A stretch of DNA of 64,000 nt from Syngnathus acus. Lineage: Eukaryota; Chordata; Actinopteri; Syngnathiformes; Syngnathidae. Position 1 is the first letter of the stretch; every line of letters starts with the position of its first letter. The position numbers were made by a program, and so were the translations under genes. A model generated the notes under the pieces. It was not told the origin of the DNA, made no database searches, and worked only from the letters and a program-made list of their open reading frames with translations. This document shows positions 15,101 to 21,990 of this stretch, in pieces. Location of the stretch: contig NC_051093.1 in NCBI RefSeq assembly GCF_901709675.1, positions 6,469,053 through 6,533,052 on the forward strand, given 5' to 3'.

Positions 15101-16560
15101 GCAAAATATGCTGGAAAACAAGTTGATCTGCACAACAGGGAGAAAAATCGAAGCAAACTGTTTTCTATGTTCAGGTCCAGCCGGCTGTGTGCGTGCGTGC
15201 GTGTCTGGTGTGCAGACGGAGAAAGAGAGCGAGAAAGAGCGTTTAGGTCAGAGTTACAGCTCAGGTCCTGATCGGCCATTATCTCCTCAGCTGTTGGCCC
15301 ACTCACAGCTTTAACCAACATGGCTCCTCTCTCGACTCCACTGGTACTTTTCCAGCGCGACCGACACTAACAAAAGCCCCGTCGAGAGCCTGCGCAAAAA
15401 CCTTATTGTGACCCCTGACCTCGTCTGCCCTGCTTAATAAAGTCTCAAGCATACAAGCGCAAAAAGCAAGGCGATGTGTTTACTGGTACGAACCAGCTGA
15501 TAAGTTGCCCCTTTACCGACAGAGGGTGTTATAATCGCCTCCGATCTAAATCGAAACTGCACAACTATCCACTCACCAAATTACACCTACGCTGCACCGC
15601 ATTGAAAAGTAAATGCACAAAACATGAATCGATCACACGGAAAACCATTTGGAAGCTATCGTAATAGCCGGCGAGAGTGTTTGCACGACCGCCGAATAAT
15701 CTGCGTCGTTAAAATAGCATAGCAGCTAACGCTAGCAGTAGCTACAAGCTACGACGAAGCTGCTAATTCACTTGCGGTCGTGTTAAACACAACAAACGTT
15801 GATGCAAAACGCAACTTTTTACTCAGCAAATTGTCTTTGAAAATTGCATTGGGTTACATATTATAAGTGAAATTAAATAAAACGCTTTAACCAATAACTA
15901 TAATGCTAGCTCTCAATACAAATGGTACCTGGCCAGCAATTCTATAATTACGAGTCAGTAAATGCATGACCATTTTTATTTGCAAACTGCTTAAAACGGC
16001 CTTAACGAGCGAGTTAGCTCAGCTCGATCAACTCAAACAACAGCGACGACGGCTGAACTTATCTCCGCCAGTGTCGATGACGCCCGGTAAGGTTACAATA
16101 GCACGGCATCGCGGGGCGTCAAAAAAAATGAAGAAACGAAAAAGAAAATGATGGAAAAAATGCCTTACCTCATTGAAGAATAAAGTGCACCAGAGTGGAA
16201 AAGGAAAGCCGATTGTAAGGCTAAAAGAATTCCTTGAACGCGCTTGCAGCATCTACGAGGGGAGGCATTCGTCCTGCATGATCGCCATTTTCTTCTTAAC
16301 TCACTGCTGCTGCTGCTGTTGGCTAACCTTTAGCATTTAGCAGTTAGCTCCAGATCTACTGCTTTCGCCGCTGTGCGCGTGCACGTCTGCGCGGACACCC
16401 TGGAGAGACGGAGAGACAGAGGGAGGGCGGGTTTAATGGGGGCGGCGGCCTGGTAGCCTGAACGCGTATGAGTGGGGGAGGATGAATTGTGGGGGTGAGC
16501 AGGAAACGCTCTCCACTTCCTCTGACTGAACACAAACACACTACCAGAAGAGCCGAGAAA
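1..16560 (-). CDS. tnrc6a: TNRC6A (GW182) gene, partial: 3' end is outside the window
   Basis: Scaffold of miRNA-mediated silencing. It binds Argonaute through GW/WG repeats and recruits PABPC and the CCR4-NOT and PAN2-PAN3 deadenylases in the cytoplasm (family knowledge). In-phase coding exons on the minus strand, in transcript order: 10976-11074, 8732-9002, 8086-8133, 5562-7571, 5316-5472, 4763-5229, 4549-4680, 4303-4464, 3020-3208, 2756-2919, 2574-2651, 2191-2349, 1663-1803, 1309-1425, 1114-1233, 937-1035, 697-871, 477-617, 210-380 and 1-130 (continuing off the window). Together these give about 5.03 kb of coding sequence. Paralogue A is chosen over B and C because of the motif [14 protein letters not shown], the segment [16 protein letters not shown] and the SFSRDSP region in place of a UBA-like domain. 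The neighbours RBBP6, CACNG3 and PRKCB agree. The RRM and silencing domain are not in the window, and the first coding exon is uncertain. Confidence 0.95.
210..380 (-). CDS. tnrc6a: TNRC6A exon with first half of PAM2
   Basis: Acceptor AG at 382-381; donor GT at 209-208 (gtacgt). Encodes [17 protein letters not shown], then a Ser/Pro-rich linker ending TVTWPP, the first half of the PAM2 motif. 171 nt, entering after one base of a codon and leaving one base, in phase with both neighbours. Confidence 0.93.
477..617 (-). CDS. tnrc6a: TNRC6A exon
   Basis: Encodes [11 protein letters not shown] and later [11 protein letters not shown], matching the TNRC6A segment with a PQSRLRKW motif. The acceptor at 619-618 and the donor gtacac at 476 keep the frame. 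Confidence 0.92.
697..871 (-). CDS. tnrc6a: TNRC6A exon
   Basis: Encodes [15 protein letters not shown], then [17 protein letters not shown] and FSNFPLS, the linker after the Q-rich region. Acceptor AG at 873-872, donor gtatgt from 696. One base is left over and joins the 477-617 exon. Confidence 0.92.
937..1035 (-). CDS. tnrc6a: TNRC6A exon with polyglutamine tract
   Basis: 33 codons, phase 0 on both sides: RLILL, then twelve glutamines coded by mixed CAG and CAA, then [16 protein letters not shown]. The acceptor is ctttgcag and the donor gtttgt. Glutamine-rich DNA is expected here in the family. Confidence 0.94.
1114..1233 (-). CDS. tnrc6a: TNRC6A exon, Q-rich region
   Basis: 40 codons, phase 0: [11 protein letters not shown], then [20 protein letters not shown], ending LTQLQ. 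Near-identical in style to mammalian TNRC6A. Acceptor tcctcag, donor gtaaag. Confidence 0.95.
1309..1425 (-). CDS. tnrc6a: TNRC6A exon
   Basis: 39 codons, phase 0: [19 protein letters not shown], ending [10 protein letters not shown]. Acceptor acctag at 1427-1426, donor gtagcg. Corresponds to the segment before VPPPLL in the family. Confidence 0.9.
1663..1803 (-). CDS. tnrc6a: TNRC6A exon
   Basis: 47 codons, phase 0, containing [11 protein letters not shown] and ending GVSRQ before gtgagt. The SSQSM and xRQ ends match the TNRC6A exon with the MSSQSM motif. The acceptor ttccgcag at 1805-1804 is the best in-phase choice. Confidence 0.83.
2191..2349 (-). CDS. tnrc6a: TNRC6A exon
   Basis: 53 codons, phase 0: [20 protein letters not shown], then [18 protein letters not shown]. 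The pattern RDSPE..., MLQDKRM, SKESSMER-PYFDK is characteristic of TNRC6A. Acceptor ctccag, donor gtaaac. Confidence 0.95.
2574..2651 (-). CDS. tnrc6a: TNRC6A exon
   Basis: 26 codons, phase 0: [19 protein letters not shown], then FNNMSFS. Matches the W-NPFVKQFSN-SFS segment that in the A paralogue occupies the UBA-like position. Acceptor ttatag, donor gtaagt. Confidence 0.92.
2756..2919 (-). CDS. tnrc6a: TNRC6A exon, end of GW region
   Basis: Encodes [20 protein letters not shown], then EEEVEIGMW, which matches the EEEEDVEIGMW motif of TNRC6A, then YKHKGSFK. Acceptor AG at 2921-2920, donor gtttgt. Ends in phase 0. Confidence 0.94.
3020..3208 (-). CDS. tnrc6a: TNRC6A GW-repeat exon
   Basis: Contains [31 protein letters not shown] and [22 protein letters not shown] is a conserved TNRC6 GW block. 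Acceptor ttttag at 3210-3209, donor gtgagt. Confidence 0.95.
3209..4302 (-). other. TNRC6A intron, no further feature
   Basis: A 1.1-kb intron. It has short C and G homopolymers (about 3885-3900 and 4200-4210). No exon-like segment in phase with the flanking exons was found. Confidence 0.7.
4303..4464 (-). CDS. tnrc6a: TNRC6A exon
   Basis: Encodes [20 protein letters not shown], then a Ser/His/Gln-rich stretch ending DKGGNS. KY-VN-W matches the family block after GDPSKY. Acceptor aatag, donor gtgagt. Confidence 0.92.
4549..4680 (-). CDS. tnrc6a: TNRC6A GW exon
   Basis: Encodes [13 protein letters not shown], then [20 protein letters not shown] and TSAWGDP. This is one of the most conserved TNRC6 blocks. 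Acceptor tcatcag, donor gtaagg. Confidence 0.97.
4763..5229 (-). CDS. tnrc6a: TNRC6A GW-repeat exon
   Basis: 467 nt dense in [58 protein letters not shown] and repeated NWGDS blocks. [12 protein letters not shown] is a family hallmark. Such tryptophans insert into Argonaute pockets (family knowledge). Acceptor ttccag, donor gtaagt. Confidence 0.96.
5316..5472 (-). CDS. tnrc6a: TNRC6A GW-repeat exon
   Basis: Encodes [21 protein letters not shown], then [18 protein letters not shown] and NNNSKDD. Acceptor gacag, donor gtgagt. Codon phase joins both neighbours. Confidence 0.95.
5562..7571 (-). CDS. tnrc6a: TNRC6A large GW exon (Argonaute-binding)
   Basis: A single 2,010-nt exon, about 670 codons, rich in Ser, Gly, Asn and Trp. 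It opens [15 protein letters not shown], followed by a serine run and [14 protein letters not shown], the signature of the A paralogue. Later blocks are [69 protein letters not shown] and QNTAWD. It is intrinsically disordered. The GW/WG tryptophans are expected to bind AGO proteins (family knowledge). Acceptor ttcaag at 7573-7572 after a long pyrimidine run, donor gtatgt at 5561. The exon contains polyserine and Thr/Asn repeats. Confidence 0.97.
7572..8085 (-). other. TNRC6A intron, no further feature
   Basis: An intron of about 0.5 kb between the small 48-nt exon and the large GW exon. Nothing else was recognised. Confidence 0.7.
8086..8133 (-). CDS. tnrc6a: TNRC6A small exon
   Basis: 48 nt, flanked by ctttccag and a gtgact donor, encoding [16 protein letters not shown]. 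The phase matches both the exon at 8732-9002 and the large GW exon, which supports it. Its Met is the first methionine of the in-phase chain if no upstream start exists, so translation could begin here. Confidence 0.75.
8732..9002 (-). CDS. tnrc6a: TNRC6A probable N-terminal exon
   Basis: 271 nt with a strong acceptor (long pyrimidine run ending cttcag) and donor (gtaagg). Only one frame is open across it, and that frame links correctly to 8086-8133. The product is Pro/Ser/Gln-rich, for example [17 protein letters not shown] and [12 protein letters not shown], with no Met and no clear match to the mammalian N-terminus. Confidence 0.62.
9003..10975 (-). other. TNRC6A intron
   Basis: About 2 kb. 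Contains a G-run near 10026-10040 and AT/AAT microsatellite DNA around 10410-10510. No convincing exon was seen. Confidence 0.6.
10976..11074 (-). CDS. tnrc6a: TNRC6A candidate N-terminal exon
   Basis: 99 nt, phase 0 at both ends, with acceptor tccacag and donor gtaaag. Only one frame is open: [18 protein letters not shown], then [15 protein letters not shown]. It joins 8732-9002 in frame. It has no Met, so it needs an upstream start. No homology was recognised. Confidence 0.5.
14884..14933 (-). other. Candidate TNRC6A 5' exon (probably untranslated)
   Basis: A 50-nt segment bounded by a strong acceptor (T-rich run ending ttttag) and a donor (gtgtgt). In one frame it reads [14 protein letters not shown] and then stops, faintly like the mammalian RELEAKATKDVE start region. 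No frame both stays open and joins 10976-11074 without a stop, so a leader role is more likely. Confidence 0.3.
15307..15321 (-). other. Candidate TNRC6A start codon segment
   Basis: ATG followed by four codons (MLVKA), then a good donor gtgagt at 15306. Joined directly to 10976-11074 it would be in frame and open through to the GW exon. The upstream border of such an exon is not clear, and the phase match alone has a one-in-three chance of being accidental. Confidence 0.25.
16305..16560 (-). promoter_or_regulatory. Probable TNRC6A first exon and promoter
   Basis: A GC-richer stretch than its surroundings, with CpG-containing blocks around 16360-16480. It ends in a donor-like CAGCA/gtgagt at 16304. 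A GCCATTTT (YY1-type) motif sits at 16284-16291, just inside the intron. Lack of a long open frame fits a 5' untranslated exon. The transcription start is not determinable. Confidence 0.4.
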
Positions 16561-16860
16561 TTAAAAAGTAAAACCTCACATGAATTTAAAAATGTTGGTG
16601 TTGAATGGAAGGAGGCAGCTGAACTCGGCATGCGTTGAATTATTTGTGTATTTTTTTTCTTCTAAACTTTCCAGGACTCAAAACGTTGATGACATAATTC
16701 AAAACAAGTTTTGCTTAATTTCTCTTGATAGCAAACTAGTTTTGCAGTAGTGATGGTGCTACATCATGCCATGCCAGAAATGTCTTATTCTTATTGTTTC
16801 CTATTCTAATAAAAATCTTATTTGATATTCTAAAATATAATTTAAATTTTCTCAACCCCT

Positions 16861-17143
16861 GTAAAAGAAGCGAGGAAGGAAAGAAGGAAGGAAGCCAGGA
16901 AACAAGGAAGCAAGCGAGGTAGGAACAAAGAAAGAAAGAAAGAAAGAAAAAGAGAGAGAGAAAGCGAGAGAGAGAGAACGCAAGAGAAAGCGAGAGAGAG
17001 AGAAAGCGAGAGAAAGAGAGGGAGGGAGAGGAAGGAAGGAAGGAAGGAAGGAAGGAAGGAAGGAAGGAAGGAAGGAAGGAAGGAAGGAAGGAAGGAAGGA
17101 AGGAAGGAAGGAAGGAAGGAAGGAAGGAAGGAAGGAAGGAAGG
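16861..17143. repeat. Purine-rich tract with (GGAA)n microsatellite
   Basis: Nearly all purines on the plus strand for about 280 bp: interrupted GGAA, then GAAA and GAGA blocks, then an uninterrupted GGAA array from about 17030 to 17143 (about 28 copies). Its complement gives spurious open frames of repeated Leu-Pro-Ser-Phe. Confidence 0.97.
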
Positions 17144-17330
17144 GTAAATGTAATAAAATAATGTTTCAAGTGCATGACTTCTTTTGGCCCACAAATGACT
17201 GAAGTCAATTTATATTCTTAAAAAAAATTAAGCCCTATTCTGAATTAATAAATATAAATTTTACTATTAGACAGCACAGTGGTTCTTTCGCACAATTCCA
17301 AACCACCCATAGTAGGTGAGAATGTGCATG

Positions 17331-17470
17331 TGAAAGGTTTTTGTTTATCAGGGCCCTGTGATTGGTTGTCGACTCGTCCAGGGTCTACTCCGCCTCTGGG
17401 ACAAAGTCATGTGGGACAGGTTCCAGGTCTTCCTTGACACTAATGAGGACAAGTGCTATAGAAATGTATG
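17331..17470. mobile_element. Fragment resembling fish L2/CR1-type LINE 3' end
   Basis: Contains GCCCTGTGATTGGTTG, CAGGGTCTACTCCGCCTC, TGGGACAGGTTCCAG and ACTAATGAGGACAAG. These match, from memory, the very common fish LINE 3' region (CCCTGCGATTGGCTGGCGACC, and so on). Diverged and truncated, so old. Confidence 0.6.
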
Positions 17471-20389
17471 TACAAATCCAATTTCATGTCAACAAGCAAT
17501 ACATACACTAAACATGGAGAAATGCTAACATGAGCAAATCTCATTGTAAATCTCAAAACATAAATTCAACACACAAACTACACTACAGTGTGTATTCAAG
17601 TATGCTTACACAAGGCTTTGCCAGCCCTGAAAATGTTTAAAAAGAGAGAGCAAAAGATTGTAAATATTTGGAAAAGTTGCTCTGTTGGTGGTAGCGGTAT
17701 TGCACGCATGTTTGTGGCTGGCCCTTTTGAACATTAACCTTTCGGAGGCAAAAACAGTCAATTACCTTACTGATTTACAACCAGGAACTGTGTTTACTTT
17801 ATCATCTGATTAGATTAAAAAACTTGTCAACAACAAATGAGGAATGTTACAAATCACTGTTCCGAAAATACACTTTTCCTTAGTTTTTGTTATCGAGTTG
17901 GAGGAAATGATGGTCATTCCATTCATTCATTACAAGAGGTTGGTCAACTAAATTTCGACTAAAGTAATTAGCCAATGTGGATTGAAAAATTAATGATTTA
18001 AAGTAATTTCTTGAGCCCTCATTACATCGTAAAATTCTATTTTTGACAAATATAAACAATGTTAATTTACATTAGGCTAACAGAATTTGGAATTATGATA
18101 TTGTGAAATCACAAGGTGCAAGTTTACCACAACTGTATTTTCATTTCAGTGTGGTGCAAATTAACTTTCCAAGAAAGCACAATATCCATTGGAACTTGCA
18201 AATCAGCAATTTTTGTTTGCAGTCATTTCAAGGCAGATAGTAAACTTTTAACTAGGCTATTGGTTGTATGAGTGACATGACAGCAGATGGTTCCGGGGTC
18301 ATTCTGACACGTGCAAACAAACCTACAAGCCCCTTATGAGGTCCTGATAACATCTAGTGAAGACCCGAACTGATGCTTTAATTGAGATTAATTTTCTTTT
18401 TTTTTGTTTTCCAAAACTTGCTCCCTTGACTGCTAAATCAAACCCAGGTATGACATGAACCTTCCAAATATATTCCTTCTATTTCATACAAGTTCCAATC
18501 TCATAAAAACGTGTATATATAAATATAGTGTATAAGAAGAACGGAGTCAGAGATTAGGGCAACAACCTTGACAAGCAACGTGTGGTGCGGTTTAATCATT
18601 CACGCTCATATTTACACACCGCTGCAATTCATTTCCTGAAAACACACACTCCGCACTCAACCTACTTGTGCAGTATCATTGCAGTCCTCGCATCTTCATT
18701 ACATTGTTATCAGCAAGAAGGATATGTCCAAAGGTTCCTGTCGGAATCCCGGAATCATTTCCACTACTTATTGTGTTTACAGGTGTGAGGCTTTTTAAAT
18801 CTTATTCGAAACTAACACTTATATAAAAGCACACAAAGAGCAATTTTTTCCCGCTTTTTACTTTGCAAATAATATAATAAAATTTGAATCATATGAAACC
18901 GAGTGTAACATGTTCGTGTGGTCGGAGGAAACACACACACACACACACGTGGAGCCTGCAAAAGTGCCATTGTAGCAGAGGCCAAAGAGAGAACCATAGA
19001 TCATTGCAGTGAAAAGTGCTGGTATGTGTTAAAAAAAAAAAAAAAAAAAGTGAGGAGTACAGAACAAGAGGGAGGGGGGGGGGGCTTCGAGAGATGCAGA
19101 CAGAAGAAGGTCAGAAAAGAGATTTGCATGTCAAGTAGTAATAGGAGGCTGGTCCTTGTGCACACATTCACATGCCGTGAGAAAGCACTCTCGTAAAAAA
19201 CACCCATCCAGAAAGTCTGAATAGAAAATCTCTGGAAATGATTACAAAATGATTCAACTCAAATCCTCATTCGTTGACTCAAGTCTCGATTCACTTTCAT
19301 CTATCTTTATCTCCTTTCCTTTTCATCTGTCGTTTAAAATCCCTTCCCTGCCGGCTAATTTTAAATTATATTTTAGGTGTTGGACAGAAATCATAGAAGA
19401 TTAATAATCCTCTTTCACTTTAGAAATCAGTTTATTAGGAAGATGTACTAAAGCAACATTGGACAAAAAAAAAAGTCCAGCAACTCATCATATGGGCATC
19501 AGTGCACCGCATATTATCATGACATCATTAAATGATGGTTCTCAGGAGTTTTTATTTCCATTATGCAAATCCCGCTGATAAGGTATGCAGGCTTTTATTC
19601 AAATTGCCTCTCATCAACATGCATATGACCGATCAAGTGCTGCCCTTTCACCTCTATTACCACAGGCGCTCATGCAGAACACTGGTCAGAGAGCACTCGG
19701 ATCTCCCGTGTTTTACAAATGCTGCATGTAAAAATCTCACTGCCGCTTCAGAATGTGTCAAGTTTTGAGATCAAATAAGTAACATTTAATCATTACAAGC
19801 TGTTCTTTCACTGTTTTGTTGATTTTTGAGTGCCGACTGGATTGTGTTACTTTGACACGTTTATAGTTTCAAGTCATTTAATCATTTGTCTCATAAAAAA
19901 AAAAATCTTCGATTTGAGCAAAACGAGACTGAGACGCGACACAATTGAGGGAGTGTGCTGGCTCGTGATGCAATAAAGTGGAGAAGGCATTGTCATGGAT
20001 CGGACCACCGCTGGGCTTTTGTTGGCCATGAACAGAGAGAGATGGAGAGGGTGCACTTGAAAGCCTGAATAACAAAAGAGGAGAGGAATGATGTGACAGG
20101 AAGAGAGGAAGTGACAGCAGCCGGTAGATGAAAGAAAATGACATTGAACGCCTCATCAAGTCCATTTGATTCGTTAGAACAACACAAATGGTCATTTTGT
20201 ACATTTTGCCCATATTGACCTTGGTTAACTTTGACATCCCCCCCCCACCACCACCTTCAACTAGTCTGTTCACAATGTTCTTGGGGGAAGGGGGTGCGTG
20301 TTAAGATTGTCCTGGCACATCGCCAGTCTCCCTGTCTCTCATTACCACTGGGTATGTGCGCTTGGTTGTGGCCTGGCAGTGTGACGGGC

Positions 20390-20403
20390 GTTGCCATGGC
20401 AAC
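20390..20403. promoter_or_regulatory. RFX X-box palindrome
   Basis: GTTGCCATGGCAAC, a perfect 14-bp palindrome matching the RFX-family X-box consensus (GTNRCC, RGYAAC). Intergenic, about 1.6 kb beyond the RBBP6 stop codon and 3.8 kb upstream of the probable TNRC6A promoter. A site match only; binding is not shown. Confidence 0.5.
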
Positions 20404-21949
20404 CCCAGAGCAGAATCCAGAGCTTGTGCATCATTTCTACACAGTGGTGCAATGGCATACCCACACATACACACACACACTGCCTCAATTGGGTTCATTT
20501 GATTGCCACTCACATATCAGACTCCTTTTACAAGATGAGATTGGCCCTAACAGAGTATGAGCAATATTTGCCGAGAAATACTGTATGCATTCTTTTTTTA
20601 CAACCTCCTTTTTTCTTATTGATTTACCTCATCATATCTTAGGTTACTTTATTTAGCGGTACCCTGCTTGTCTTTAATTTACAAAAATAATATAATTTAG
20701 ATTGAATATAATTTATATTTAATTTAATATATGTATATAATGTTTATTTTTTTACATTTAATTTAATAATTAGATTTTTATACGCCACACCATCACTGAG
20801 AAAATTGAAATTAATCTGTTCTACAATGGAGACTAAAACTACGGATGTAGAACTTTTTTTCTTCTAAAAAAAATTAATTTAGGGACATTAATTCATTAAT
20901 TTAATGAATCTTAAGCACAAGACTAAAAAAAAAAAGCTACGTGTCATCTCTGTGTATCCAAAGTCTGAATGCTTTTACACTAAACTGTGTACAAGTTTCA
21001 TTTCAAGTATGTTTTTAGTGAGCTGAATGTGTTTTGTGTGTGTGCTTTTGCAGTCTGCTTAACTTATTCATGATGAGCGCATAGAATTACACTTTGCCCA
21101 CACACAGACTTACAGGACATGCTGTTAGCATGAACTACATAATATCTATATATTGTGGCCAGGATTTGGTGTTATAAAATGTAATAAACAATAAAACATT
21201 AGAGGCAATCAAACAATTTGTGTAAGTTTGAGTGATACATACTTGTGCTCCTCTCAGCAGGTATCTTGCAAACTTCTCCAAGTTTGAAGGCTGCTTCAGA
21301 TGTCATGTTTCCGCTCTGTCAACAGATTTTCAAAATGATTTGGGTCAGGGATCATCGAAGGCCACACATTTGACAATTTGGTGTGTATTTATCCGATAAT
21401 TGCAAAGACAGAAGCAGATATTTGTGTCGGGCGGTTGGTGTCCCTTGCAAAGTGGTCAACTTACATTGGTCTCATTCTCGTCCACTTTAGTGAGGCTTAA
21501 TAATAAATAAAATTAAAAAAAAGGTTTTCTTTTATTTTTGCAACAGTCATCAACTTCAACAAGGGGAAAAAAAACTAATTTCAACACATATGTAATTGTT
21601 TTTAATTCCAACAAAACATGGGAGGAAAAAAAAAAAAAATCCTTAGACCCGATAAGCCGCATGATTCCTTCCTAAATTAAAGCCAACAGAGATTCAATTA
21701 CAAATAAATTATCACCATAAATTAACCTCACAAAATGCTTCAGCAAAATTCTCTGTGCACTATTACTCTGCGGGAGTCAAATTAAATAATCTTAGGAAAT
21801 GTAACATTTGCTAGCTTCAACTTCTGCTCCATCTAAACAATAAAGTGCTTTTTTTTTTTTTTTTTTGCATTTCACTCGTGATCATCATCGGACGCCTTTC
21901 ATTTAATCTTAACATAAAAAGCAGAAATTAAACTAATGTAGTCAGGCAC

Positions 21950-21955
21950 TTTATT
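21950..21955 (-). terminator. Candidate RBBP6 polyadenylation signal
   Basis: AATAAA on the minus strand, about 36-41 nt after the RBBP6 stop codon. If used, the 3' untranslated region would be very short. Other AATAAA copies lie further downstream, so usage is uncertain. Confidence 0.35.
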
Positions 21956-21990
21956 TTTTCTAAAAAAATCTAAAGCCAAGGCATTCTTCC

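Larger units (their letters stand above)
11075..16304 (-). other. TNRC6A 5' introns with candidate leader exons
   Basis: Long 5' intronic DNA. It holds the two candidate exons listed separately (14884-14933, and one ending at 15307) and a segment near 11676-11740 with a GGTTCTGGGTTCAAG core, possibly from an old L2-type repeat. Otherwise no features were recognised. Confidence 0.5.
16561..21990. other. Intergenic DNA between TNRC6A and RBBP6
   Basis: AT-rich, with no coding signal. It holds the purine/GGAA microsatellite (16861-17143), an L2-like fragment (17331-17470), a CA repeat near 18930-18950, several A/T homopolymers, and an RFX X-box palindrome at 20390-20403. Confidence 0.6.

Noticed and set aside
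16736-17208. Minus-strand frames with repeated Leu-Pro-Ser-Phe
   Set aside because: Translation of the (GGAA)n/(TTCC)n microsatellite; no gene context.
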